In this document: piece by piece, positions 6,101-13,865 of the stretch
How the letters are laid out: every line of letters starts with the position of its first letter
How positions within the stretch are numbered: the first letter of the stretch is position 1
Source: Bacillota bacterium
Lineage (GTDB): Bacteria > Bacillota > Clostridia > Lachnospirales > Lachnospiraceae
Length of the DNA: 43,055 nucleotides
Direction of reading: 5' to 3'
Assembly (NCBI GenBank): GCA_023437715.1
Contig: JAEZFK010000047.1
Location: 1-43,055, forward strand
Notes under the pieces: generated by a model
Database searches by the model: none
Told to the model about the DNA's origin: nothing
What the model saw: the letters and a program-made list of their open reading frames with translations, nothing else
Program-made: the position numbers and the translations under genes

Positions 6101-8173
6101 TTATATTTCCGGCTCCACCATTTTCCGGTTCTCAAATTCCTGGGCCTTTCCTTCATTCCAGTCGTGAACCGGGCGGTAATATCCGGCGATCCGGCTGTAG
6201 ACATCTGCCTCTTTCCCGCACTTGGGGCAGACCTCCTCTTTCCCGGAAAGGTAGCCGCAGGTCTGACAGACGGAATACATGGGCGTAAATGTCATATAGG
6301 GCAGGTCATAATTCTCACATATTTTCTTCAGCAAATCACGGAGCTTTTTCCAGTCCTCTGCTTCCCTCTCCATAAATACGGAAAACAGGGTTCCCGCCGT
6401 GTAAAGGGGCTGGACCGTCTCCTGATTGTCAAGGTCTTCCTTGAGCGTCCCGCCAAAGTCTGCCGGAAGCTTGGTGCTGTTTGTATAATATGGAACATCT
6501 CCCTCTTTCCCGGCTGTCTGCAGCTTGGGAAATTCGTCCTTATCAAGCATAGCCAAACGGTAAGCCGCCGATTCCGCAGGAGTGGCCTCCAGACAGTACA
6601 GGCTTCCGTATTCCAGCTGATAGCCGATCAGCTTTTCCTTTAAATGGGTCAGCACCTTTGCCGCAAAATCCCTGGTTCTTTCCGATTCCATCCCGGCCTT
6701 CAGCCACGAAGCATTCAGTCCGGCTTCATTCATTCCGATCACCCCAATGGAGGAAAAATGATTGTCAAAGCTTCCCAGATAGCATGACGTATATGGATAG
6801 AGACCGTTTTTCAACAGTGTTGTAATTACGTCCCGCTTGATTTTCAAGGACCTTGCCGCAATATCCGCCACATGATCCAGGCGCTTGTAAAAGTCCTCTT
6901 CATTTTCAGACAAATAGCTGATGCGGGGCAGATTGATGGTGACTACGCCGATGGAGCCCGTATCTTCTCCATACCCGAAAAATCCGCCCGCCTTTTTCCG
7001 CAGGCTGGTCAAATCCGGTTTCACTCCATGGTAGGAAATCCTCACATCGCCGGGAGTCAGACCGCCCCTGATATAATTGGCAAAGTACGGCGTCCCGTAA
7101 TGGGAGGCCAGGGAAAACAAAAGCCGGTTATTTGACTCGTCCGACCAGTCTAAGTCCTTCGTCAGACCATAAATGGGGATAGGATACTGAAAGCCCATAC
7201 CTCCCGCATCTCCGGCCAGCATGGTTTCCAGAAACGCCCGGTTTATCATGTCCATCTCTGTCTGGCAGTCGCCGTAGGTAAAATCCATCCGCTTCCCGCC
7301 CACAATGGCTTTTTCCGATTTCATATCCTGGGGCACTGTCCAGTCCAGGGAAATGTGGGAAAAGGGCGCCTGGGTTCCCCAGCGGCTGGGAGTGTTTACG
7401 CCAAATACAAAGGCCTCCATGCATTTCTTTACCTTATCATAGGAAAGGCTATCTGTCTTTACAAATGGCGCAAGGTATGTATCAAAGGAGGAAAAGGACT
7501 GGGACGCCGCCCATTCATTCTGCATGATGCCAAGGAAGTTGACCATCTGGTTGCACAGGGTGGCCAGGTGCTTGGCAGGAGACGCTGTGATCTTTCCCGC
7601 GATGCCGCCAAGACCGTCCAGCAGAAGCCTTTTTAAGGACCAGCCGCAGCTGTATCCCGTAAGCATGGAAAGGTCGTGGATATGAATATCTCCCTGATTA
7701 TAGGCGTCGGCAATTTCCTTGTCATAGATTTCGGAAAGCCAGTAATTTGCGGTTACGGCTCCGGAGTTGTTGAGGATCAGACCCCCGACGGAATAGGTTA
7801 CGGTAGAGTTTTCTTTTACACGCCAGTCCTCCACCTTCACATAATTGTCTACAACGTCCTTATAATCCAGGGTGGTTGTCCCCAGGTTCCTGATTCTCTC
7901 CCTCTGCTTCCGGTACAGCATATAGGCCTTTGCCACATCCGTATAGCCGGTTTCCTCCAACACCTTTTCCACGCTGTCCTGAATATCCTCAACGGAAATC
8001 TGCTCTCCCTTGGCCTTATCCTTAAAATCAGAAACCACTCTTAATGCAAGCAGCTCCACAATGCTGTCCGTATAATATTTTCCTGTGGCTGTAAATGCCT
8101 TTTTCATGGCTTCCTCGATCTTTGACAGATCAAAATCGGCTACAGCGCCATCTCTTTTTATGACCTTTCGCAT
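6101..8173 (-). CDS. nrdD: Anaerobic ribonucleoside-triphosphate reductase (class III)
   Basis: Glycyl-radical enzyme making dNTPs from NTPs without oxygen, 690 aa, cytosolic. Seen: N-terminal ATP-cone (about 1-92, starting KVIKRDGAVADFD), the central ten-stranded barrel region, a C-terminal zinc site of two CxxC pairs (CQTC, CPKC) and the glycyl radical loop RIAGYYRP with G664, 26 residues from the end. AAGGAG precedes the ATG at 8173. It starts 27 bp after the stop of an FtsA-like gene and is probably cotranscribed with it. The activase gene nrdG, usually next door, is not adjacent here: downstream is a terminator and then an unrelated operon. Confidence 0.95.
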   Translation of the reverse strand: MRKVIKRDGAVADFDLSKIEEAMKKAFTATGKYYTDSIVELLALRVVSDFKDKAKGEQISVEDIQDSVEKVLEETGYTDVAKAYMLYRKQRERIRNLGTTTLDYKDVVDNYVKVEDWRVKENSTVTYSVGGLILNNSGAVTANYWLSEIYDKEIADAYNQGDIHIHDLSMLTGYSCGWSLKRLLLDGLGGIAGKITASPAKHLATLCNQMVNFLGIMQNEWAASQSFSSFDTYLAPFVKTDSLSYDKVKKCMEAFVFGVNTPSRWGTQAPFSHISLDWTVPQDMKSEKAIVGGKRMDFTYGDCQTEMDMINRAFLETMLAGDAGGMGFQYPIPIYGLTKDLDWSDESNNRLLFSLASHYGTPYFANYIRGGLTPGDVRISYHGVKPDLTSLRKKAGGFFGYGEDTGSIGVVTINLPRISYLSENEEDFYKRLDHVADIAARSLKIKRDVITTLLKNGLYPYTSCYLGSFDNHFSSIGVIGMNEAGLNASWLKAGMESERTRDFAAKVLTHLKEKLIGYQLEYGSLYCLEATPAESAAYRLAMLDKDEFPKLQTAGKEGDVPYYTNSTKLPADFGGTLKEDLDNQETVQPLYTAGTLFSVFMEREAEDWKKLRDLLKKICENYDLPYMTFTPMYSVCQTCGYLSGKEEVCPKCGKEADVYSRIAGYYRPVHDWNEGKAQEFENRKMVEPEI

Positions 8174-8200
8174 GACCCTTTTTCTCCTTAGAATACGATT

Positions 8201-10369
8201 TTACTTTACCTGATAAATCATAATACGGTCCCTGCTCTGCAGCTGCTGCTGGAAATATCCGCTTTCCCCGTTGACCTCCAGCACCACCCGGCCGGTCAGG
8301 TTCTTGAAATCCAGACCGGAGTGTTCCAGCATGTCCATAAGATAATATGGCTGGTTATCCGGCTTTAGGGGGAGGGTCAGAGGCCTGTCGTTTAAAAAGA
8401 ACGTGATCTCTCCTTTGCCGCCCCGGGGGAGGGGGGCTGTTTCCGAGGGTGCAGCTGCTTCGACAGCTGCACGTGCCTGGCCTATGTTTATATTTGTTGA
8501 GAAAATCTCTGACGGGCCTGGCCGGATTCCTGCCACCGGCTGTATGAAGCCGGCACTGCCATAATTTCCGCCGGATATGCCCGGGGCATGAGATACCTGC
8601 GCCGGCTGCGGGGCAGGTTCTGCTTTCACTGCCTGTTCCGGCTGGGCTGTATATGCCGCTTTCTTTCGCTCCGGCCGGCTCTCCCATTCCTCCTGCTCTA
8701 TCTGATCTTCTTCATCCAGGCAGCTCCATTCCTCTTCATACTGTGGTTCTTCAGGTATTTCCTCCAGTACCTCCTGGATAATGATGCTGTCTCCGTTCTT
8801 TAAAGGTGTATCCCCGCTCACCGCTTCTCCGTTTACCAGCACCCGCCTGCCCGTTCCGATTTCCGCAACATCGGAAACCTTGGCCGCGGCGTTCTTTCCA
8901 TGGCTCGCAGGGATAAAATCGATCCGGTCCTCCGCATTCACAGGATCGGAAAGCTGGGCGGCTTCCCCATTGCGTGTCAAGATGGATGGCTCCGCCTTTT
9001 CTCCATAAAAGACAGTCCTTTTTCCATTGACGCTCACCACCAGATTCTGTCCGGACCGCCCGATCATATCCTGATAGTTGTAGCCGTTCATCATAAGAAC
9101 ATCCATTACGGTAAAGCTTCCGCCCCGGAACAGCTTGGCCGGCTTGTCATTTAAAATGACGCGGAAGCCGTCGTTTACGATTTTAAATCCTGCTGATATG
9201 ACAATTCCAAGAGGCGTTGCATATTCCGGGTTCTCAAGGTCGTATTCGTCGGAATAGGCGTTGATTTTAAAGTTATTGCCGGCAATGGCAACGCGCTTGG
9301 GATCTATTTTCAAATGCTCCACGATTCCCTCTTTTAAGCCGGAAAGCCTGCTGCCCCCTCCCGCCAGAAATACCGCTGACGGCATTCCGCCGTTGACCTC
9401 TAAAATCTTTGAAGAAATTTCTTCGCAAAGCCTGGAAGAGGCCTCTTTTATGCTGTCAAAAACAGCCTCTCTGGTAATGGAATGCTCAAATCCAAGGATA
9501 TCGGTAAAATGAATCTCTTCCGCCTCATCAATCCCTGATTTCACTTTCTCCGCCGTATCGAAATCCACCAGATACTCTTTCATAATGGTTTCCGTGATCT
9601 CGTCTCCGGCCAGAATTGCCATGGTATAACCGGTCACGCTTCCGTCACGGCAGACCGCAATGTCCGAGGTGCCGGCCCCAATGTCCACCATAGCCAGATT
9701 CAGCAGGCGAATGTTTTGAGGGATGGCCGCATTGATGGCGGCAATAGGCTCCAGAGTGAGGCTTTCCACCTCCAGGCCGATTTTATGCATGGCCGCGTAA
9801 AGGCTTTCCACCACCTCCGTGGGAAGAAACGTGGCGATAATATCTGCTTTTAAGGCCCGCCCATGATGGTCCAGCAGATTGGAAATAATATAATTGTCCA
9901 GGTAATATCTGCTTACCGTATAGCCCACAAGATAAAACTGCCGGTCGGATTCTCTTCCCTCCCGGTTCATAAATACCTTTTCCGCCTCGCTGATGGCTCC
10001 GGCTTCCAAACGGCTTACAGATTCGGCATCGATCTTCTGGGCTCTGGGAAGCTCCATTTCATATGTAACGCTCTCCGTGCGCAGGGCTCTTCCAGCCGCC
10101 GCCACACAGACCCGATCCAGCCTGCAGCCCAGCTTTTTCTCCAGCTTCTCCTTGACCTGTCCTGCAATTTTGGCGACCTGGTCAATGTCTTCAATCTGAC
10201 CGTCAATCATCGCCCGTTTTGTATGCTCGGCTCTCTCTATGGCAACGATATGAATTCTGTCTCCATCAGGCATCCCCACCATACCGATGATGCTTCGGGT
10301 TCCGATATCCAGGGCGAAAATAGCCTGATCCGGAAGTGTGTCTGTCAAAATGCTATTTTTGTTATCCAT
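8201..10369 (-). CDS. FtsA-like actin-fold protein with duplicated C-terminal beta-grasp-like domain
   Basis: 722 aa. Residues about 16-395 form an FtsA/PilM-type actin-like ATPase: phosphate-1 loop FALDIGTRSIIG, phosphate-2 loop AMVDIGAGTSDIAV, adenosine loop FLAGGGSRL. Much longer than cell-division FtsA (about 420 aa). After it comes a region starting RVILNDKPAKL with VMDVL and VVSVNG, then a Glu/Pro/Ala/Gln-rich linker (about 555-645), then a C-terminal region starting FFLNDRPLTL with LMDML and VLEVNG: clearly two copies of one domain. No membrane anchor or amphipathic FtsA tail is seen. The start at 10369 is fixed by a consensus promoter whose transcript would begin near 10397; the in-frame extension upstream is untranslated. 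RBS is weak. Upstream of nrdD in one transcription unit. Function unknown; a cytoskeletal or scaffold role is inference. Confidence 0.8.
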   Translation of the reverse strand: MDNKNSILTDTLPDQAIFALDIGTRSIIGMVGMPDGDRIHIVAIERAEHTKRAMIDGQIEDIDQVAKIAGQVKEKLEKKLGCRLDRVCVAAAGRALRTESVTYEMELPRAQKIDAESVSRLEAGAISEAEKVFMNREGRESDRQFYLVGYTVSRYYLDNYIISNLLDHHGRALKADIIATFLPTEVVESLYAAMHKIGLEVESLTLEPIAAINAAIPQNIRLLNLAMVDIGAGTSDIAVCRDGSVTGYTMAILAGDEITETIMKEYLVDFDTAEKVKSGIDEAEEIHFTDILGFEHSITREAVFDSIKEASSRLCEEISSKILEVNGGMPSAVFLAGGGSRLSGLKEGIVEHLKIDPKRVAIAGNNFKINAYSDEYDLENPEYATPLGIVISAGFKIVNDGFRVILNDKPAKLFRGGSFTVMDVLMMNGYNYQDMIGRSGQNLVVSVNGKRTVFYGEKAEPSILTRNGEAAQLSDPVNAEDRIDFIPASHGKNAAAKVSDVAEIGTGRRVLVNGEAVSGDTPLKNGDSIIIQEVLEEIPEEPQYEEEWSCLDEEDQIEQEEWESRPERKKAAYTAQPEQAVKAEPAPQPAQVSHAPGISGGNYGSAGFIQPVAGIRPGPSEIFSTNINIGQARAAVEAAAPSETAPLPRGGKGEITFFLNDRPLTLPLKPDNQPYYLMDMLEHSGLDFKNLTGRVVLEVNGESGYFQQQLQSRDRIMIYQVK

Positions 10370-10403
10370 AAATAATGCCCCAATCTCTTGTGTATTTGTC
10401 TTT

Positions 10404-10432
10404 ATTCTACTAGTATATACTTCCACCGTCAA
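10404..10432 (-). promoter_or_regulatory. SigA-type promoter of the FtsA-like gene
   Basis: TTGACG (10432-10427), 17-bp spacer, TAGAAT (10409-10404) on the minus strand. Predicted transcript start near 10397 gives a leader of about 28 nt to the ATG at 10369. Confidence 0.8.
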
Positions 10433-10454
10433 TCGGATAAAGGAAACTTTTCCG

Positions 10455-10495
10455 AAAAAAACAGGCCCCGGCGGGAAAATCCCAACCGGGGCCTG
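10455..10495 (-). terminator. Terminator of the niacin transporter gene
   Basis: On the minus strand CAGGCCCCGG pairs perfectly with CCGGGGCCTG around a 14-nt loop and is followed by TTTTTTT. About 97 nt beyond the stop at 10592. Confidence 0.9.
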
Positions 10496-10591
10496 CGAAC
10501 CAGGAAGCCTGTACCTTGATGCTGTTTGAGACTGTTGAACAATGAACCGCTGGAGTTTCAGGATATGCAGACTCATCTGTATTTACCCCGT

Positions 10592-11173
10592 TTAACTTCT
10601 CTGAGCCCTTTTTCCGCCAACACTTACCGGGATATTTACTACCTTCTGAATGGGCTTCCATACTGCATAAGCGATTGAAAAATCAATCATGCTGTGAATG
10701 ACAGTCCCTGCCCCTACTAAAAAGACGACGGAGAAAAGGTAGCCTTTATCATAATATGCGCTGGACATATTATTTCCCCAGTAAAACAGCGTGACCACCG
10801 TAACTTCACAGACCGCGTGAATCACAGCCATCAGAAGACTGAACAGCGTAATTCCTTTTGGCGTGCTTAACAGCTTTGGATTCTTCTTAAGCATAAAGGA
10901 GCCGATAACAACAAATACAATATGGGACAGAGCTCTTAATACCACCACAATCGGGAACATACCTGCCAGTAAAAATCCCAGGGCAGAAATGAGCGTAACG
11001 GATATAGCAACATAAGGGGAAATAAACATTGCGATAAATATGGGCACATGACTTGCCAGCGTGTAGGAAGCGGGTTCCAAAATAAATTTGGGTGCAAACA
11101 TTGGTATTACTATGCCGATTGCCGACAGTGATGCTGCGATTGTCATTTTTTGAATTGGATTCTTACTGTTCAT
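10592..11173 (-). CDS. niaX: ECF transporter S component, probably niacin-specific (NiaX-like)
   Basis: Integral membrane protein of 193 aa with about six hydrophobic helices, the usual size of ECF-type vitamin-binding S components. The stretch around TLASHVPIFIAMFISPYVA and the following VVVLRALSHIVFV resemble the niacin S component as I recall it. It would bind its vitamin and share the energising EcfAA'T module encoded elsewhere. GAGGGAG precedes the ATG at 11173. It is monocistronic: its own consensus promoter with overlapping palindromes lies upstream and a strong terminator downstream, consistent with repression by a vitamin-responsive regulator. Substrate assignment is tentative; other ECF S components are the alternative. 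Confidence 0.75.
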   Translation of the reverse strand: MNSKNPIQKMTIAASLSAIGIVIPMFAPKFILEPASYTLASHVPIFIAMFISPYVAISVTLISALGFLLAGMFPIVVVLRALSHIVFVVIGSFMLKKNPKLLSTPKGITLFSLLMAVIHAVCEVTVVTLFYWGNNMSSAYYDKGYLFSVVFLVGAGTVIHSMIDFSIAYAVWKPIQKVVNIPVSVGGKRAQRS

Positions 11174-11216
11174 CGGATTCTCCCTCAGTCTTGGTTTTTA
11201 AAGTAAGTTCAATACT

Positions 11217-11290
11217 CTTTACATTGTAAAGTCATGTGTCTTGTCACATGTAATTAGCTGTATTATATAGAACTTAATAAATAAAGTCAA
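11217..11290 (-). promoter_or_regulatory. niaX promoter with two downstream palindromic operators
   Basis: Minus-strand TTGACT (11290-11285), 17-bp spacer, TATAAT (11267-11262). Just downstream lie the palindrome CATGTG-N6-CACATG (11233-11250) and the palindrome CTTTACATTGTAAAG (11217-11231). Their position from about +5 onward fits repression. The first, reading TGTGTCTTGTCACA, resembles NiaR-type operators as I recall them, which would match the gene; not verified. Confidence 0.75.
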
Positions 11291-11409
11291 GAGGAAATAT
11301 TTCATTTCTCTTTCCAGACTTTTCTAAGTGAGAAGCGGATATAAGCGGAAAACTCATATTTTCCCGGATTCCGCCATATATTGTAAAAATTCCCCTTTAT
11401 GAGGCTCCC

Positions 11410-12093
11410 ATGCAGACAATCACCCGGAAAACACTGTCTGATATCATGTTCCATAAGGACGTTCCCATTCTCACTTACACCATACATTACCCTGTCTTTG
11501 CCACCACCTGCAGCCAGGATGCAGCCAGAAGCATCAACCGGTTTTATGAGTTTCAGGCCAGAAAGGCAGAGCTTTACTGCCGCACCGTGATTTACCAGGA
11601 AGCATTGGAGCAGGCAAAATACGCGAAAAAAAATCAGTTCCCTTTTCACAACTATGAATTTCTATATGTCTACCGGATCACATACAACAGACGGTGCATC
11701 ACCAGCCTTTATACAGACCAGTACAGCTACCTGGGAGGCGCTCATGGAAATACCGTCAGGGAGTCCCGCACATGGGATTTCAGCACCGGAAACCAGCTGA
11801 GCCTGAGCGACTTTTTTCCTGATAACCCCCAGTTTACAGAAAGTATTTTCAAGGCCGTGGAGCAGCAGATAGCGGCCGAGGAAAAAGACCAGCCTTCCAC
11901 CTTCTTTGACAATTATGCCACGCTCCTGCGAGACAATTTTAATATAAACAGCTTCTATTTAAGCCCGGGCGGAATCGTGATTTATTACCAGCAATACGAC
12001 ATCGCGCCGTATGTAAGGGGTATTCCGGAATTTTTTCTCCCATTTGTAAGCTGTCCGGCCAGTTCGTCCATCTGTTATCCCTCTCAGACTTAG
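11410..12093 (+). CDS. DUF3298/RsiV C-terminal-like protein, cytosolic
   Basis: 227 aa. The central and C-terminal part contains the DUF4163-DUF3298 pattern seen in the extracellular region of the anti-sigma factor RsiV and in PdaC: YSYLGGAHGNT, RTWDFSTGNQLSLSDFF, then YYQQYDIAPYVRGIPEF. Unlike those proteins there is no signal peptide or membrane helix in the first 60 residues, so as written it would stay in the cytoplasm. The start is not firm: GAGG lies only 5 nt before ATG 11410 and no upstream in-frame start with a better site is present. It is convergent with cotJC across a shared bidirectional terminator. Function unknown. Confidence 0.75.
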   Translation: MQTITRKTLSDIMFHKDVPILTYTIHYPVFATTCSQDAARSINRFYEFQARKAELYCRTVIYQEALEQAKYAKKNQFPFHNYEFLYVYRITYNRRCITSLYTDQYSYLGGAHGNTVRESRTWDFSTGNQLSLSDFFPDNPQFTESIFKAVEQQIAAEEKDQPSTFFDNYATLLRDNFNINSFYLSPGGIVIYYQQYDIAPYVRGIPEFFLPFVSCPASSSICYPSQT

Positions 12094-12130
12094 CCATGCT
12101 TTTTACTTCTTCAGGATCTGATAATACATA

Positions 12131-12170
12131 AAAAGCCCGGGAGCATTATAAAACAGCTCCCGGGCCTTTT
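12131..12170. terminator. Bidirectional terminator
   Basis: AAAAGCCCGGGAGC (12131-12144) pairs with GCTCCCGGGCCTTTT (12156-12170), an uninterrupted GC-rich stem flanked by A and T tracts, between the convergent DUF3298 and cotJC genes. Confidence 0.9.
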
Positions 12171-12231
12171 CACCATGAACAGATTTATGAAATCATGGAT
12201 TTTCCTGCGGACCAATCTAGTGAAACATTTC

Positions 12232-12840
12232 TCAGCATTGATTCTTAATATCAAAGCTGGGATTAAACGCATAGAAATTCTTGCTGTCCAGATTATCCTG
12301 GGTAATTCGTAAGGCTTCCCCAAATCTCTGGAAATGGACGATTTCCCTCTCCCTTAAGTAACGGATGGGGTCACAGATTTCTGGATCGGTTATTACGCGC
12401 AGAATATTGTCATAAGTCTTTCTGGCTTTTTGCTCCGCAGCCATATCCTCCATCAGGTCGGTAATCGGATCTCCTGCTGACTGGAATTCGCAGGCATTGA
12501 ACGGAATTCCTCCTGCTGACTGAGGCCAGATGCCTGTGGTATGATCAATGTAATAGGGTCCAAATCCCGAGTCCGCAATCTGCTCCGCCGTTAAGTTTCT
12601 GGTCAGCTGGTGAACAATAGTTGCAACGATCTCAAGGTGCGCCAGTTCTTCCGTGCCAATGTCCGTGAGAAGTCCTTTGCACTCCTTATAAGGCATAGCG
12701 TAACGCTGAGAAAGATAGCGCATGGACGCTCCCATTTCTCCATCCGGGCCGCCATACTGGCTCATAATAAACAAAGCAGCCTGGGGATTCGGAGTGGTTA
12801 TATTTACCGGATACTGTAATCTCTTTTCATATCTCCACAT
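12232..12840 (-). CDS. cotJC: Spore coat protein CotJC (manganese-catalase family)
   Basis: 202 aa, non-haem manganese catalase fold, part of the CotJ complex of the inner spore coat. Starts MWRYEKRLQYPV as CotJC does, and carries the family signatures QYGGPDGEMGASMRYL, GTEELAHLEIVATIVHQL, DPITDLMEDMAAEQKARKTYDNI and LREREIVHFQRFGEAL, which supply the di-manganese Glu/His ligands. ATG at 12840 overlaps the cotJB stop (ATGA), so translation is coupled; the in-frame codons further upstream belong to the cotJB reading region. Probably expressed in the mother cell under SigE, as in Bacillus. Confidence 0.95.
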   Translation of the reverse strand: MWRYEKRLQYPVNITTPNPQAALFIMSQYGGPDGEMGASMRYLSQRYAMPYKECKGLLTDIGTEELAHLEIVATIVHQLTRNLTAEQIADSGFGPYYIDHTTGIWPQSAGGIPFNACEFQSAGDPITDLMEDMAAEQKARKTYDNILRVITDPEICDPIRYLREREIVHFQRFGEALRITQDNLDSKNFYAFNPSFDIKNQC

Positions 12841-13103
12841 CAGACGCACTCTCCTTCCCAAGGCCATGGATCTGACAGCCAGGACCAGTAATTTTCATCC
12901 ATGACTCCTTCAACCGTCAGGGGACCACACTGTTCCTCATAAGCCTGCACTGCCTGCTGCCGCAGGGTCAATACGCAGTAAAAATAGTTTAAAGCTTCCT
13001 GATCATCCGGATGGGTATCAAGATATAAAACCACATCATCCATGGCAAAGCTGGCTTCATATACCTGCTTCAACAATAAATCACAATTCGCAGAACCTGT
13101 CAT
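12840..13103 (-). CDS. cotJB: Spore coat protein CotJB
   Basis: 87 aa, hallmark of the cotJ operon. Contains the CotJB pattern: LLKQVYEASFAMDDVVLYLDTHPDDQEAL, then YFYCVLTLRQQAVQAYEEQCGPLT and the end WSWLSDPWPWEG. Start: an in-frame GTG lies at 13112 but sits directly on a GGGGGGG tract; ATG at 13103 is about 8 nt from that tract and overlaps the cotJA stop as ATGA, the same coupling used at the cotJB/cotJC junction, so it is preferred. Confidence 0.93.
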   Translation of the reverse strand: MTGSANCDLLLKQVYEASFAMDDVVLYLDTHPDDQEALNYFYCVLTLRQQAVQAYEEQCGPLTVEGVMDENYWSWLSDPWPWEGECV

Positions 13104-13825
13104 CACCGGCACCCCCCCATAATAAATGGTTTATCCAGTTCCTGGAAAATAGTGCCTCTGCCCAAAGCTGCATCCATGGAATAAATCTGCCTCCATTGCT
13201 GCCAGGGCACATAGGCCATTGCGATCGGGAACTGATCAATATTTTCAGCTGGGGCAGTAACAGCCGGCATCCAGGGCGTGTTGCCGCACCAGGCGGGCGA
13301 AGTTCCCGTGGACCAATCCGGGCATTTCATGCAGCCAGTCTCCGCAGGTTTTTCTGCTGAAGGGCAGGCTGGCCTTTCCGGGCACTTTATGGGCTTGATT
13401 TCTGCCGGTTTTTCCATAGACGGACACTTCATGGGCTTGATTTCTGTCGGCATTCCAGGACATTTCATGGGCTTAACTTCTGCAGGCTTCTCGCCGCAGG
13501 AGCAGGCCGGTCTTTCCGGACACTTCATGGGTTTAATCTCCGCCGGTTTCTCCCCGCAGGAACAGGAGGATCTTTCCGGGCATTTCATGGACTTGGTTTC
13601 CGCTGGTTTCTCCCCGCAGGAGCAGGAGGATCTTTCCGGACACCGCATGGACATGGGTTCCACCCTGATTCCCGAACCCCTGGCGGGACCTGAACCAAGG
13701 GGCATATCAGGACGGATCACTGTACCCGGGGTCATGGACATATCAAGACCCATGACTGACGCCCTGCCCGGTACAACAGCACCGCTCGGAATGTCAGGGT
13801 ACATTTGCTTCGTATAACAATCCAT
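13103..13825 (-). CDS. cotJA: CotJA with long cysteine-rich repeat extension
   Basis: 240 aa; typical CotJA is about 80 aa. The last 50 residues carry the CotJA domain (FPIAMAYVPWQQW, LGRGTIFQELDKPF). Ahead of it residues about 60-170 consist of imperfect repeats of roughly 20 residues, M-K-C-P-E-R-x-x-C-S-C-G-E-K-P-A-E-x-K-P, four nearly full and three shortened (12-14 residues), rich in Cys, Lys, Pro and Glu. Start: ATG at 13825 has AAAGGAG about 11 nt upstream; in-frame ATG 13846 lacks a site. Stop overlaps cotJB. It lies 40 bp downstream of a FAD/Rieske oxidoreductase gene. The repeats may allow disulfide or metal cross-linking in the coat; that is inference. Confidence 0.88.
   Translation of the reverse strand: MDCYTKQMYPDIPSGAVVPGRASVMGLDMSMTPGTVIRPDMPLGSGPARGSGIRVEPMSMRCPERSSCSCGEKPAETKSMKCPERSSCSCGEKPAEIKPMKCPERPACSCGEKPAEVKPMKCPGMPTEIKPMKCPSMEKPAEIKPIKCPERPACPSAEKPAETGCMKCPDWSTGTSPAWCGNTPWMPAVTAPAENIDQFPIAMAYVPWQQWRQIYSMDAALGRGTIFQELDKPFIMGGCR
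13325..13660 (-). repeat. Tandem ~60-bp coding repeats in cotJA
   Basis: DNA repeats of about 60 bp (with 36- and 42-bp shortened units) encode the Cys-rich units. Adjacent full copies, for example around 13485-13650, are nearly identical at DNA level (CTCCCCGCAGGAGCAGGAGG-type core), so copy number may vary between strains by slippage or recombination. Confidence 0.85.
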
Positions 13826-13865
13826 AGGATATGTGACTCCTTTCATTATTGAAAAGTTTCTAATA

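Noticed and set aside
10370..10576. 69-residue N-terminal extension of the FtsA-like protein
   Set aside because: Runs through the niaX terminator and the consensus promoter, so it lies upstream of the predicted transcript start.
11302..11649. 115-codon minus-strand ORF
   Set aside because: Overlaps the DUF3298 gene, whose protein has recognisable motifs; no supporting signal for the minus frame.
13325..13660. Possible CRISPR-like array
   Set aside because: The ~60-bp repeats are contiguous, coding and in frame with cotJA, with no unique spacers.
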